NCBI GenBank assembly: GCA_030077755.1
Contig: JAQJZZ010000014.1
Coordinates: 1,240,001 to 1,304,000 of the forward strand
From: Filosporella fistucella
Taxonomy: Eukaryota > Ascomycota > Leotiomycetes > Helotiales
DNA length: 64,000 bases
Direction of reading: 5' to 3'
Part shown: positions 1 to 10,800 of the stretch, piece by piece
Layout of the letters: each line of letters starts with the position of its first letter
Numbering within the stretch: the stretch's first letter is position 1
Made by a program: the position numbers and the translations under genes
The notes under the pieces: model-generated
Databases searched by the model: none
Seen by the model: the letters and a program-made list of their open reading frames with translations, nothing else
What the model was told of the DNA's origin: nothing

Positions 1-235
1 TTGCACCCCATATACCGTGGTCTTCTGTATCCTCAAGCTCTGCATCGGCCTTTCCTTTGCTTTTCTTGGATTTCTTGGACTTTTTGGAGGAGGGGTCGGG
101 GGCTGATTCGAGTTTGCGCTTTTTGGAGGGTTTGGGTGAGGGAGGAAGTTCTTCCTCCTCAACAAGGTTGTCTTCGTTATCTGACAGAGTCAACACGAAA
201 TCGTCTTCGGCTTTTCTCTTCGTGGAGGGTGCCAT
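1..235 (-). CDS. N-terminus of a basic, acidic-patch nuclear protein (possible Drs1-like DEAD-box RNA helicase), cut by window edge
   Basis: The minus strand opens with ATG at 235 and stays open to the window edge (78 codons). The peptide begins MAPSTKRKAEDDFVLTLSD, then has an acidic run, then lysine-rich clusters (KKRK, KKSKKSKKSK) that look like nuclear or nucleolar targeting, and ends near DHGIWGA. The DDFVLTLSDNED stretch resembles the start of the ribosome-biogenesis helicase Drs1, which has a DFVPTISDSED motif there; that is from memory of the family. No helicase motif is inside the window, so the assignment is tentative. The reverse-strand open frame of similar length is a shadow of this basic, low-complexity coding. 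Confidence 0.5.
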   Translation of the reverse strand, partial: MAPSTKRKAEDDFVLTLSDNEDNLVEEEELPPSPKPSKKRKLESAPDPSSKKSKKSKKSKGKADAELEDTEDHGIWGA

Positions 236-1561
236 GTTGTGCTGAAGGATTAAGATTATTGTTGTTGTATTGCTAAAGCATTTTCAGATGAACTTTTTTT
301 GAATGTTCGGATGGCAGAAATTCTACATTTAGTTTAGTGAAAGGTTCACCGCCTGCACATACCCCAAGACAACAATTATATAACCTCTCTAAATTCTCCT
401 CCAGTTCACGGATTGCCATAAGATACGTCAACGATTTAAGTGGCCTAGCAAGTCAAAGTGGTTTGGAAATACAATGGTGTAGTAACCGGCTAGTGGCCCA
501 AAGAAGCCCGTCTTGTGGGGACTTTCAAGCTGTCGTCAACTGCATCTGCTTGAGAGCTCAGTCGCAGGCAGTGAGGGTATGCAGAGGCGGGATTTTGATT
601 GCCTGATGGTCGCTCAAGCGTGATCCCTCCATGTTACCAAATTCCCCAATCATCACATTTCATATTGCCTCTCGTTCTCAATCACCGTTGATTCGGAGCC
701 ACTGGTCACCAAAACTCGAATCCTGAACATTTGAATTGTTTACTTCTGCAGGGGATGAAATATTACCCCAATGCCACCAACGATGCTCTTGTTCTCCCAA
801 AATATTTGAGATTTCAATGACACTTGGTTGTCCACGCCCGAAGCGTCATCTCATCAATACATTAACATGCGCTTCGTCTGAAGCTGTGTTGGCATCTTAG
901 CTAAAACCATCGTCTTGATATTACTATAATCCAAGCAAGTCATGAAAGCGGCAACCCCTTCCTTGAGCATCATCCCTTAGCAGTGTAAAGGGCATCGAAA
1001 TCTCGTGTACACCTCTGACGCTGGGAAGACACCCTGTTCAACTCAGCTCATCAAAAGGTCAACACAAAACTGCGTTGTCTCTTTTTCAAGTACAGGCATA
1101 GTAGGATTAACACCTTACCACTGAAAGTAGACAGGCTCGTCACGTAACAAGTGTGTTTTAAACCCAATATAAGGCTCGACGATCCAATATTCTGCAACCA
1201 ACTCAAACTTTGTATGTTAATCACTTCAACGGTTTCTACTGTACACTTCTCGGCGAGATGGAAGCATTGAAACTCTTTGGGAACTGCTACACGCAAATCT
1301 GCACTGGGTGAAGTCGTAAGGCGCGTTCTTCTTGGATGTGATGCTGGCGAGAAGAGTGCAGCTCTCGAGTCTTTTTGAAAGGTCGTTGAGACGGGCATCC
1401 CGCGATTATCACCAAGATCAGCATATATCTAATTCCGCAATATCAAAGAATAATGGATGTTTGTGGCTTTTCTGTTTTGTAGAACGAAGCTATTTACAGA
1501 GGGGGTATCTTCGTGAGACATGATGTAATGAACGGCTCTTCATGATAAAGCACAGTCAAAC
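236..1561. other. Intergenic, no supported gene
   Basis: About 1.3 kb with only short, mutually overlapping open frames on both strands, none with splice signals or a recognisable domain. It probably contains the promoter of the minus-strand gene at 1-235. Confidence 0.5.
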
Positions 1562-1849
1562 CTAGATTCCGTCAAAGGAAGAATCTGATTTCAACTGGCT
1601 GCCCGCCTGTAAATCAAGGTACTGCGACTGATGAGCCGTCGCCGATTCTATGTGATGAAAGAATGAGAGAATGAATAGTCCAACAGCTGAAATGCCAAGA
1701 ATCGGGCCGAAAAGAAGATTTTGATGCCTACCGAGTACGACCACGAAATTCCATGCCCGACGCAAACGATCTGCAAAGAGAAATGTGACAACCCAGCAAG
1801 TGAGCCCCAGCTGTTGATTTTTCAGATGTAAATTAGAATTGACCTCCAT
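1562..1849 (-). CDS. Possible 95-aa membrane-spanning hypothetical protein
   Basis: A single open frame starts at a genuine ATG (1849) and ends at 1562. The peptide has two hydrophobic stretches, one around residues 16-25 (LTCWVVTFLFA) and a longer one near 48-66 (FGPILGISAVGLFILSFF), with a polar tail. This could be a small membrane protein or one exon of a larger spliced membrane protein. No family is recognised. It lies just downstream (in its own sense, upstream) of the 95-bp tandem repeat. Evidence is limited to the ATG, length and hydrophobicity, so it may be a chance frame. Confidence 0.25.
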   Translation of the reverse strand: MEVNSNLHLKNQQLGLTCWVVTFLFADRLRRAWNFVVVLGRHQNLLFGPILGISAVGLFILSFFHHIESATAHQSQYLDLQAGSQLKSDSSFDGI

Positions 1850-1876
1850 GGTTCAACATATGTCAAATTGGTGCTG

Positions 1877-2176
1877 AGAGATTAGAGAAGGATAAAGCAA
1901 AAGTAATATCCGCTTCGTCAATGTCCATGTCCATCATCAACCTGGAGCTCCCCAAAGATGCCTCAAAGCTAAGAGATTAGAGAAGAGCGGAAATAGAAGT
2001 GCCGTTTACACCATCCATTTCAACAACCGTCATCCACACGAAGCGTCGCAAGGACGTCTCAGTGTCAAGAGATTAGAGAAAGGTTGAAGCAAAAGCACAT
2101 CCATATCGCTCAATTCAACAACCATCATTAGCAAGGTACTTCTGAAAGTCGCATCAGCCTCGAGAGATCATAGGCC
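1877..2176. repeat. Degenerate ~95-bp tandem repeat, about three copies
   Basis: The anchor agagattagagaa begins at 1877, 1972 and 2068, with a weaker match (agagatcatagg) at 2163; spacings are 95, 96 and 95 bp. Within each unit, following sequences such as aagcaaaag and a caacaaccatcat-like block recur at matching offsets. The array ends where the terminal coding part of the GNAT-domain gene begins, so it probably sits in that gene's 3' UTR. Confidence 0.75.
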
Positions 2177-2184
2177 ATCTCTGG

Positions 2185-5100
2185 CTACAGGGTAGGGCAT
2201 ACATTCTCCGCGCCAGTGAGAATGCGTCCAAACGTGACGAGGTCAGCGAAATGCGAAAAGCCGCCATGGCGGGGAGTGCGGGCGCATGCAAGTTCACGGT
2301 GATCCTCCTTGAAGTAGAAACCCCAAAGGAATTGCTTAACGCCTTGGAAAACTGGGTCGTCATCGTCGCGAACAGGGTACTTGAAATAGATCTGGTGCCA
2401 ATTACCTGATCCATCAGCTTCGTGTACACCGTCATTGTCTGGGTTGATCCAGTCGCTACCGGCTCGGTATCCGTGAGAACTGCTCATGCAATGGAGTAGA
2501 CGATCCAAGAGCTGGTTGCCGACTCTCTTACGAAGGCATTGTGGGGATACATAAAGCTGCATGTTTCCCGTGAAACGCGAACGGCCGTTATGAGTGCCCG
2601 CAAATCCGTATGCAGCCGGTTCGGTGAAAGCAAACCCAATGACCTCCTCAATCTGTGGAATGGTGGACTTCGATGTAGGAACTAGACCCTTGACTGCAAC
2701 AATGAAAGGAAGTTTCTGCTGTTTAGTAAACTTGAAGAAAGCTTCGAAGTCTTTGGGCGGGACTGGGAGTTTGTCCTCGGTGACAAAGCCATTTGACACA
2801 TAGTGATTGTAAATGGCTGCAATGCCCTGACAATCCTTAGCCATTGCTGGTCGGAGGTACATCTGAGTCTTAGGAGCAAAAGCAGATGGCTCAGGGTGCA
2901 GCTTGTGATGCAAAGCTATAGCATCCTGCTGTTCCTTGAAAACTTTCTTATTCAGCTTGTGATACAAGAGTTTTGCATTGAACTTGACTGCGAAATTGTT
3001 GGCGTCAATCCCGGCGGTTTGATTGCGTCTCTTCTCATCATTGTCGGAATTCGCCACATCTAAGGGTCATCAGTATGAGCTTAAAATAAAGGCAAGATTG
3101 TTCACATACCCGGAATGGTTGGAGGCTGAACAATAGGTTTCATGAAGACAGCGTTATTAATTGGGCACTGACCCTCTGTGAAATTCGCAGAAGATACATC
3201 GACCTCAACAGAAGGGCCACAAGGGAGCTTCTCCTTCCATTCCTTGACATATGCCGGAATGAAAGTGTCATCAAAGTTTCGGTCGAACTCCCAATCAACC
3301 GGGCTTGGCATCATTCGACCATCAAAATCGAGAAGTTCTGCCGTGGCATCGTTACCCTGAACGGCACGGATATCATTCTTGTTTTTGACAGTCGCTCCAC
3401 TGTCATACGAGCTCACATTGCTTCGAAGATCACACCCAGCCATCTTCGTGAGTGTAGATTCATTTTGGATTTCACCGCGATTGGCAACAAGTTCTTTCAG
3501 GGCAGCCTCGGTGAGTCTCTGGCCCTCACCTTCACCTGCAACATTTGAGACGCCAAAGACTTCTCTAGCAATGGCAGCTGTGATACCTGGCCACACAGAT
3601 GCGCGTGCTTGAAGGGTAGGGGTATCGTGGGCCAATGTACTAGGAAGTTGGAATGACTGTGAAGCTGGCTTGGCCAAAGTATTGTCATCCTTCTCGTCGT
3701 CGGTCTTCTTTTCAACAACAATCTTGGTAAAGGTTCTGCCATTGATATTTAGATTGTGAATGTGTTGAGTAAATTTATCGATGTGATATTCGTCATCTAG
3801 TGACAAGTCCCAAGTTTTGGAAACAGAATTGCCGATCTGGCTTCGTGATGTCTGTTGCGTAGGTAGAACAGGCTTGTCAACAACCTTGGAAGGGCTGTTG
3901 GCTTGCGATGATGCATTGCGCGATGCTGTCGGAGAGGGCGTCTTTGTGATAGACTGTGGAGCTCTTCGCTCTGCGATCTTAGGGGTGGCCTTGACAAAAG
4001 ATAGAGGCTTAACTCTGTACGCGTCGCGGGGAGGCTTGAATTCATATGCCTTTGCGGCGGCCATTGGATCAGAAACTGACTGCTTAGCTTGCGCCATATT
4101 CTTGGTCTTGTCATCAACAGTTGGAACTTGGAGAGATGTATTCTTAGCTTCAATTTCGACCTGAGCAACAATGGTAACCCTAATTGGACTGTTCTCGATT
4201 GGGGTAGTGGCAAGCTGAGTCGTAAGTTTAGGTTCAGTTTCGAATTTTTTCTCTGTGGTGGCCGCAACACCAACTAGACCGTTTTCGGTTTGAGTAGTGG
4301 CAGGCTGAGTTGGAAGCTCAGATTCAACTCCGATCTTGTCCTCTGCAAGAGCTGCAACGTGAACTGGACTGTTTCCCGTTGGAGTAGTAGCAGACTGAGT
4401 AATGATTTTAGGTTCGGATTCGATCGTCTCCTCTGCGATAGCTGCAACCTGAACCGAACTGCTATTGTTGTGGGTAATGGCAGGCTGAGGTTTAGACTCA
4501 GCTTCAGCATTTTCAGCGAGAGCTACCTCTACCAAACTGGTACTGCTTTGGGTACTTGTATTCTGAGAATCAGACACAGCCTCAATCTTTTTATCAACAA
4601 CCTCGAACGTGCTATTCTCGGTGTGGGTAGTGACAGGTTGAGATTCATGTTCAGCTTCAATCTTATCAACGTCAGTAGACGCAACAGCACTAGTCTTGGT
4701 CCGAGATGACATAGGGCGATGCTCAGATCGGGGTTTGGCTCTGTAGCGATCACTAGGGATATTAAACTTCCATTGATTAATGTAGCTCCAAGGATCAGAA
4801 ATTGGTTGAATAGCAAGTTTCGCATTCGCAGACTCGATGATGTTTACTGGAACATGAACAGAAGTGTTCACAGCTGGAAGTTCGTCAGAAACTGGATGAA
4901 TAGCATTTTTCGCATTCGTAGACTCGAAGTTGTTAACTAGAACACGAATAGAGGGGTTCGCAGCTGGGAGTTTGTCCTTTTCAACGGAAATCTTGGCTGC
5001 GGCGTGTTCAGGCCGAGTGGTGGACATGCGGGATTCAGACTCATTTTGAGCCATAAGTGCATTTGTGATGCTGGCCTCAATCTCGACATCTCGAACGCGG

Positions 5101-6059
5101 TCCTCGATCTTGATATCGGGCCTAGTATTTTCCGTCATCTTCGTAGTGTCGGCCTTTGCATCACGCTTGGCCTTGGTTTGCTCCTCAGCGCGACGTGCAC
5201 CAACGGAGAGCTTGGACTCAAATAACGCATTCCAAGCATTCATATCAGTCTTGAAAGTAGTATTGCCTGCGGCGGTGCGCTTCGAAGGCTGTAGAGCCAT
5301 TGGTGAAAGTTTAATTTGTTCTGCAGAGGAAGGTGTATGATCGGCTTGAACAGATGAGACGTGAGCTTTGTGCTGTGGACCTTCAGAGGTAGGTAGAGAG
5401 CCGTTGTTGGTAATTGCGTCGGTGACTGCAGCCTTTGCGGCCTCGATTGGTTTGTCAAGAGTTCCGCGCTTATGAAGGGGAATAGTAGAGGCCGACGTGG
5501 TGAATAAGACGACGCTTCCAGATCGGGAAAGAGTAGCTTGCAAGGTCTTGCCTGACTCGGCTAGAGTCCCACGCTGGTGCGGTAGGACGCTTAAAGATGA
5601 ATCGACCTTGCTGCTGGCGGGAGAAGAAAGGGTGAACTCTTTCGCAGCCGGGTTCAATTTTCGAGAAGGCGCTGCGGATGGGCTTGCTGATGCTTCGTTG
5701 ATAAATGCCCAGAACTTGTCTAGGCAGATATCACCGTTCTCAGCTGCCATCTGCAGCGCCTTCTCACGGTTTTTCTTTGCCACGTCGATCAACGTAGCCT
5801 CAACGTTCTGAGGTGCCCACCGGGACTCTGACAGCTTTGCACCTTTGCCTGCCTTAGCTATTTGGTACAGCTTTTCTTCGGTGAACAAATGCTGCAGAGC
5901 CTCCGGCGGCAAGTCTTTCATCTGTCCGCTGTAGATTGAATCGTCAGTCTCATGGGAAGAACAGAAGTGGAGAATATCAAGAGGAAATTGCGCTTACAAT
6001 GGCGTCTTCTCGGGGTTGGGAACCCCTTGTACCCACTTCCGGCGCTCGAAAGTTGGCAT
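2185..6059 (-). CDS. Large disordered repeat protein with C-terminal GNAT-like acyltransferase domain
   Basis: Three exons: 6059-5998, 5928-3110 and 3059-2185, giving 1,251 aa. Introns are GTAAGC...CTACAG (5997-5929) and GTATGT...TTAG with a CTGAT branch site (3109-3060); both restore frame exactly. The start gives MPTFERRKWVQGVPNPEK. Residues ~100-950 are low-complexity and Ser/Thr/Ala/Glu-rich, with 30-aa tandem repeats (~498-614) and a duplicated SDP...YR-KP motif (~398 and ~639). The last ~230 residues form a globular domain beginning QMYLRPAMAKDCQGIAAIYN. This resembles the beta1-alpha1 opening of GNAT acetyltransferases, followed by IGFAF and a basic acetyl-CoA-loop-like RKRVGNQLLD. Substrate is unknown. 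It is divergent from the ARL2 gene with 545 bp between starts. Confidence 0.75.
4140..4520 (-). repeat. 90-bp (30-aa) tandem repeats inside the GNAT-domain gene
   Basis: Within the long second exon the protein repeats a 30-residue unit at least three times almost perfectly, with degenerate flanking copies. The pattern is VxVAAxAExxIExEPKxxTQxATTPTxNSP. The in-phase 90-bp period at the DNA level suggests expansion by slippage or unequal exchange. Confidence 0.8.
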
Positions 6060-6604
6060 CGTGGTTAGTCGCTCTGGTCATGAAGATTGGGACTGGTTTG
6101 ATTGCTTGGAAGTTGCTCTGAAGCTTTGAGCATGTGTGATGTGCGATGTAGTCGTGAGGTCTGTAGGGAAAAAATAACCGACACTTCCCTCCTGAAAATT
6201 TTTGAGGGCCAAGCGAATCTGGCTAACTGGAACTGGATTTTCGGAGAAGCGTTTGCATCGAAGTTCAGATGTGATATGTCCAAATTGAATGTGAACTAGT
6301 TGAGTAAGTAAGAAGGCGCGATCCTCTTCAGACGAAACTCACCTAGTGAGGCCCCCTGGCACGACTTGATGATACTCTTGAACTCCAACTTGCATATATG
6401 ACACCTAGCATAGGTAATTAAAGAGCTTCCTCAGGGGTGGGAGGAGTAATACACTCGAATTTGCAACTTGTCATACAAAGCCAGAATAGATATGAATACA
6501 TGCGGATGCTATCCAGATCATGTGACTTTGCGATACCGAATAGGACGGTTCAAAATTGTCTCGAGCTCATTCTACAACAAGAAGGGATTCAACAAATTTT
6601 AACG

Positions 6605-7399
6605 ATGTTATCAATTTTAAGGAAGGCAAGACTAAAGGATAAAGAGATGAGAATCCTGATGCTGTAAGACAGTATCAAATAGGGTTTGAAGTGTTGCTAA
6701 CAAAATTTTCAAAGAGGTCTCGACAATGCCGGCAAAACAACAATTGTCAAGAAAATCATGCATGAGGATGTGAACAGTGTCAGTCCAACTCTTGGTTTCA
6801 TCATCAAAACAATTGAGTACAACGGGTACGTAAATATAGAATCCAAATGTCCATTACTAACGGCAATATAGCTACAAACTTAACATATGTACGTCCCTTG
6901 AGAGTATCCAGATCTATGTTCAGTCTGACTAATGATAGGGGATGTTGGTGGCCAGAAGACTCTCCGTTCATACTGGAGAAACTACTTTGAAAAGACTGAT
7001 GCTCTCATCTGGGTGGTTGATGCCACTGATCGACTTCGAATCGATGATTGTCGGCAGGAGCTTCATGGGCTTCTGCAAGAAGAGGTTTGGCAATTTGTCT
7101 TCCCTGAACATCATGTACTGATCTCATAATGCAGAGACTTTCAGGGGCAAGCTTGCTCGTCTTTGCAAACAAAACAGATGTGACTGGATGTATGGATGAA
7201 GCAGAAATCCAAGAAGTCTGCACCACTTGACGTTGTAAAAGAGGCGATTGCGCTAATCAGTTTTCAGGGGCTGGAGCTGGATGCTATCAAAACACACAAA
7301 TGGCACATTATTCGCTGCAGTGCTATTACGGGCTCAAATCTCCAGGAAGGCCTTGCATGGGTGGTTGAGGATGCCAAAGCACGACTTTTCCTCTACTAA
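6605..7399 (+). CDS. ARL2: ADP-ribosylation factor-like GTPase 2 (Arl2/Alp41)
   Basis: Six exons: 6605-6663, 6715-6825, 6872-6888, 6939-7084, 7135-7215 and 7268-7399, giving 181 aa, the normal Arl2 length. Exon 3 is only 17 nt. The protein has the G1 loop GLDNAGKT, the switch Thr in SPTLGF, G3 WDVGGQ, G4 NKTD and the G5-like SAITG. The start [18 protein letters not shown] matches the Arl2 N-terminal helix and lacks the Gly2 of myristoylated ARFs. Arl2 acts in tubulin folding with cofactor D and in release of lipidated cargo; this role is from family knowledge. The fifth intron uses a weak donor, GTCTGC. The frame is open for 56 codons upstream of the chosen ATG, but only this start matches the family. 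Confidence 0.93.
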
Positions 7400-7832
7400 T
7401 GCCACAGCGACCTCCCTGCTTTGGGCATATCAATCGTAGAATTTTGGTTGCAGGGAACAGCTTTTACGCGTCGTCCAGGAATAGCCTAGGTTAACAGTAA
7501 ACAAAGGATTGCTGGTGAACGGATGTCAATGATGATGTCGAAATCAGATTGAAGGACCAAGAGAATCTAGGCCCGTGCAGAATAATTATGTTGGGATGAA
7601 TTTTAACGTACATTTCCAGCTGGCTGCAGAAATGAAACCTTGAAGCATCATTAGTTCCTTCATTACGAACCGAGAACTTTGATCCACCCTCTCATCATGC
7701 CTCCATTCCATTTTCTCACCCTTTGCAGTCAACCTACCCCGCTGGGCGGATTACTTTAATTTGTTTGAGTTGCCTTGGGCTCGTACATGGATATGGTTTT
7801 GAGTATTTTGTAAAGGATATTCCATTGCTAAC
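7400..7832. other. Intergenic between ARL2 and the gelsolin-domain gene
   Basis: About 430 bp with no supported gene. It should hold the ARL2 3' UTR and the promoter of the downstream gene; no clear TATA or operator motif is identified. Confidence 0.5.
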
Positions 7833-10800
7833 ATGTCCGCCCCAACGCCAGTCGACACGGGTGGTGAGGATGTCAACGATTTTTTACAGCGCATCAAGCA
7901 ACTAGGGGACACCCGAGATCAAGAAGACGAGGATCGAAACAAGAAGCTAGAAGAGGAGATTCTTCAGAGTAGAAAGGAACGGCAAGCACGTCGTGCTGGT
8001 AGGTCAATCCGAGGATGCAGCAACGCGCTGTGTGACAGCTCACCTTGCTTTTGAATGCCTATCAATCTGACGACAAGCATTGTAGAACGCGCCCGATCGA
8101 TTTCTCCAACCAAATCGTCTCCAGCAAGTACCCCTACGACCTCGAGAATATCTGCGGAACAAACGAACACGCTGTCACAAGCCTCGTCCCCCAAGTTTGA
8201 GCCGCAAGGGGCCTCCGAACCACGCGCAATTGACGACGCGATGGAGAGACTTACTGGGACTGTGAGATCTCCTACCTCGCCCTCGAAGGATTCGGAGAAG
8301 GAGAATGCTTCCCCATTCGATGGTGAACGCCCCATTTTCGACTCGAGTTTTAAACGAGATACCTCTATGAAAGCTTCTCCATCGAACGCAATGCCTTCGA
8401 GGAGTTCGACTTTATCATGGCAACGTCGCCCAAATTCACAAGCCTCTGATCGTCCCCGAAGCCGACCTCTGTCTATGGTAGCGACGGAAAATGCAGCAAA
8501 GTCACCAAGGGCTACACCTGAGCCTTCTTCCTTTACCACAGACCCTACACCTTCCCGAGATCAAATTGCCCAATCTCTCGCCTCGAAAGATCCTGCTTGG
8601 TTTCGACAGACGGCAGATAGAGGACAAAGCTCTCCAGCATACAGACGAAGCCAGGTTGAAGACGAAGATCGATCCGATCACGGCTCGTCCAGTGGCAGAG
8701 TGCAGATGCCGGGTATGTTAAAAGATAATACAGAGTCAAATTCAATGGCAGGCGAACTCGTAAATAGGTCGATCTCACCTTCGACAAGTAGTGCTTCATA
8801 TGGCAGCGGCTCGAGGGCATCATATCAAGCAAGCCCAAATCTTGCAGGAGGACTTGGGTCTCCGATGACCCCGGCTCAAAGATTGGATCCACCAACTGAT
8901 CAGAAGTCTGAAGGTCGAGGATTGGCAATGTCACCTACACAAGGTCGGATTTCTCCTGACAGACTTGATCGCCCTGCGTCACCTACAAAAGGGATGGGAG
9001 GATTCGTTCAGAGTGCCATGATGAAGCGATCAGATAGCGTCAATAAACGCTGGAGTGTTCAATCTCCTCCTGGCTTGACAAGAGGGGACTCTGTTGCTAG
9101 TAATAGAAGCAGTGTTGACCGTGGTAGTAACCTATCCTTGGGTGGCATTATTAATTCGACTGTACGAGAGCCCAAGCCAAGCACTTTAAGCCGCGAGAAT
9201 TCTCCACATCCTGGGTCAAGGCCAACCTCCAGCCACAGCAATGCAACACTTACGCAAGATCGTCCTGGTACTTCAAACTCGGTAAGGAGCAGCTTGACAA
9301 CGTCCACAACCAATGATGGATTCGTCAAGCCAACTTTACCTGTGTCACGTACACAGACCCCTACACCTGGGGTCAAGACTGGTCAGAATGAACCAGGTGA
9401 GGAAACTCCGATGCGCGTGGACACCACCCCGCCATCAAGTCCATCCAAAACGATGGATCCTCGAAGATGGAGTCCTACGAAATCAAGCTGGCTCGAAAGC
9501 GCTTTGAATAAGCCGGAATCTCCAAAGCCAAAACCAGTAGCTCCGCCTCAACAACCTGCATGGATGGCAGAGATCAACAAAGCCAAGCAAAAGGGTAGTG
9601 TCGACCTTGGCCGAAGCCCTACAAGTGGTCCAAAGCATGAGGTAAACATCGGTGGCTTGATGAGATCGCCACCTCCCGGGGGACTCGTGAAGCCTCTCAG
9701 CATTGGAGGACTGCCGACTGGATTTTCATCTGGGTCCATCAAACAGCGACCAGATAGTGTGACATCATTGGAGATTAAACAATCGGAATCTTTCAGCGAT
9801 ACTTCCTCTCCAACGCCAGCATATAAATCTTCTCCAGCAACTGGCAAAATCAAGCCTGATACTCCCCCCAAGAAGGATTTTCGGGCTAATTTGAAACCAC
9901 GACAAGTCCCCACTGACAACGGTGGGAGCAGTGAGCCCGAGTTCAAGAACGTATTTGGTCAGCTGCGACGCACAAAGACTCAAAATTATGTTGCACCTGA
10001 CGAGTTGAAAGACAACATAACTCGAGGAAAAGCCGCCCTGAATTTGACTGGTGGCCCCAAGAAGACTGAACGGAAAGATGAATTCAAAGAAGCTATCCTC
10101 AAGAAGAAAGAAGATTTTAAAAAGGCGCAATTGGATGGGAAGGGGGTCACAAGATCGGCGAGTGGTGGAAGCCAAGATAGTCCATTACCTGAAGCTTTAG
10201 CAAAGCGACAAGCAATGGGACGATCTGATTCAATTGTGTCAGAGACGGGTTCTCTGAGTTTTGCTTCTCCAAAAAAAGCTCCCGAATCACCAAGATTAGG
10301 CCTGGTGAAGGAGACAAGTGCGCCCGCTCGTCTGCAAGCCAAAGAGTTGCCAACTGGAAAACTTGCAGGAAGATTAAATCCTGGTTTGGCGGGCCTATTG
10401 GCACGAGGTCCACCTCCAATGTCGGGCGAGACCTCGAGAGCGTTGAGTCCTCAGTCTCTACACACAAATAGCACGAGCACCTCAAAAACAGAGCCTACAA
10501 ACCCAGGCCCACAGCTTACACATATGACCAAAGCGCGTGCTCGCGGTCCACGAAGAAAGGCACCAACGAACATGCTCCCATCTACACCCTCGATCGAACC
10601 ATCTGCGGCAACCGAAACTACCATCCGATCTGGAGCTCAGGAGGAGGTTCCTAAAAAGACACCACCCGAGATTGAGATCAAGCAGAAAACTGCTGCTCCC
10701 CCTCGTATGTCGCCAACAAAATCAGAAGTCGGGAGTCCGGTATCACAGCCTGCCTCGCCGCGAAAGCTGGATATGAAGAGACGTTCCCAGTTCTTACAAG

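Noticed and set aside
1051..1398. 115-codon minus-strand ORF
   Set aside because: Overlaps an opposite-strand frame and has no recognisable domain, splice signal or neighbour logic, so it is kept only as a chance frame.
3102..3112. Separate ORF ends for the GNAT gene as two genes
   Set aside because: The stop at 3102 lies inside an intron with GTATGT, CTGAT branch and TTAG; splicing joins the frames, and the downstream part has no ATG of its own at its apparent start.
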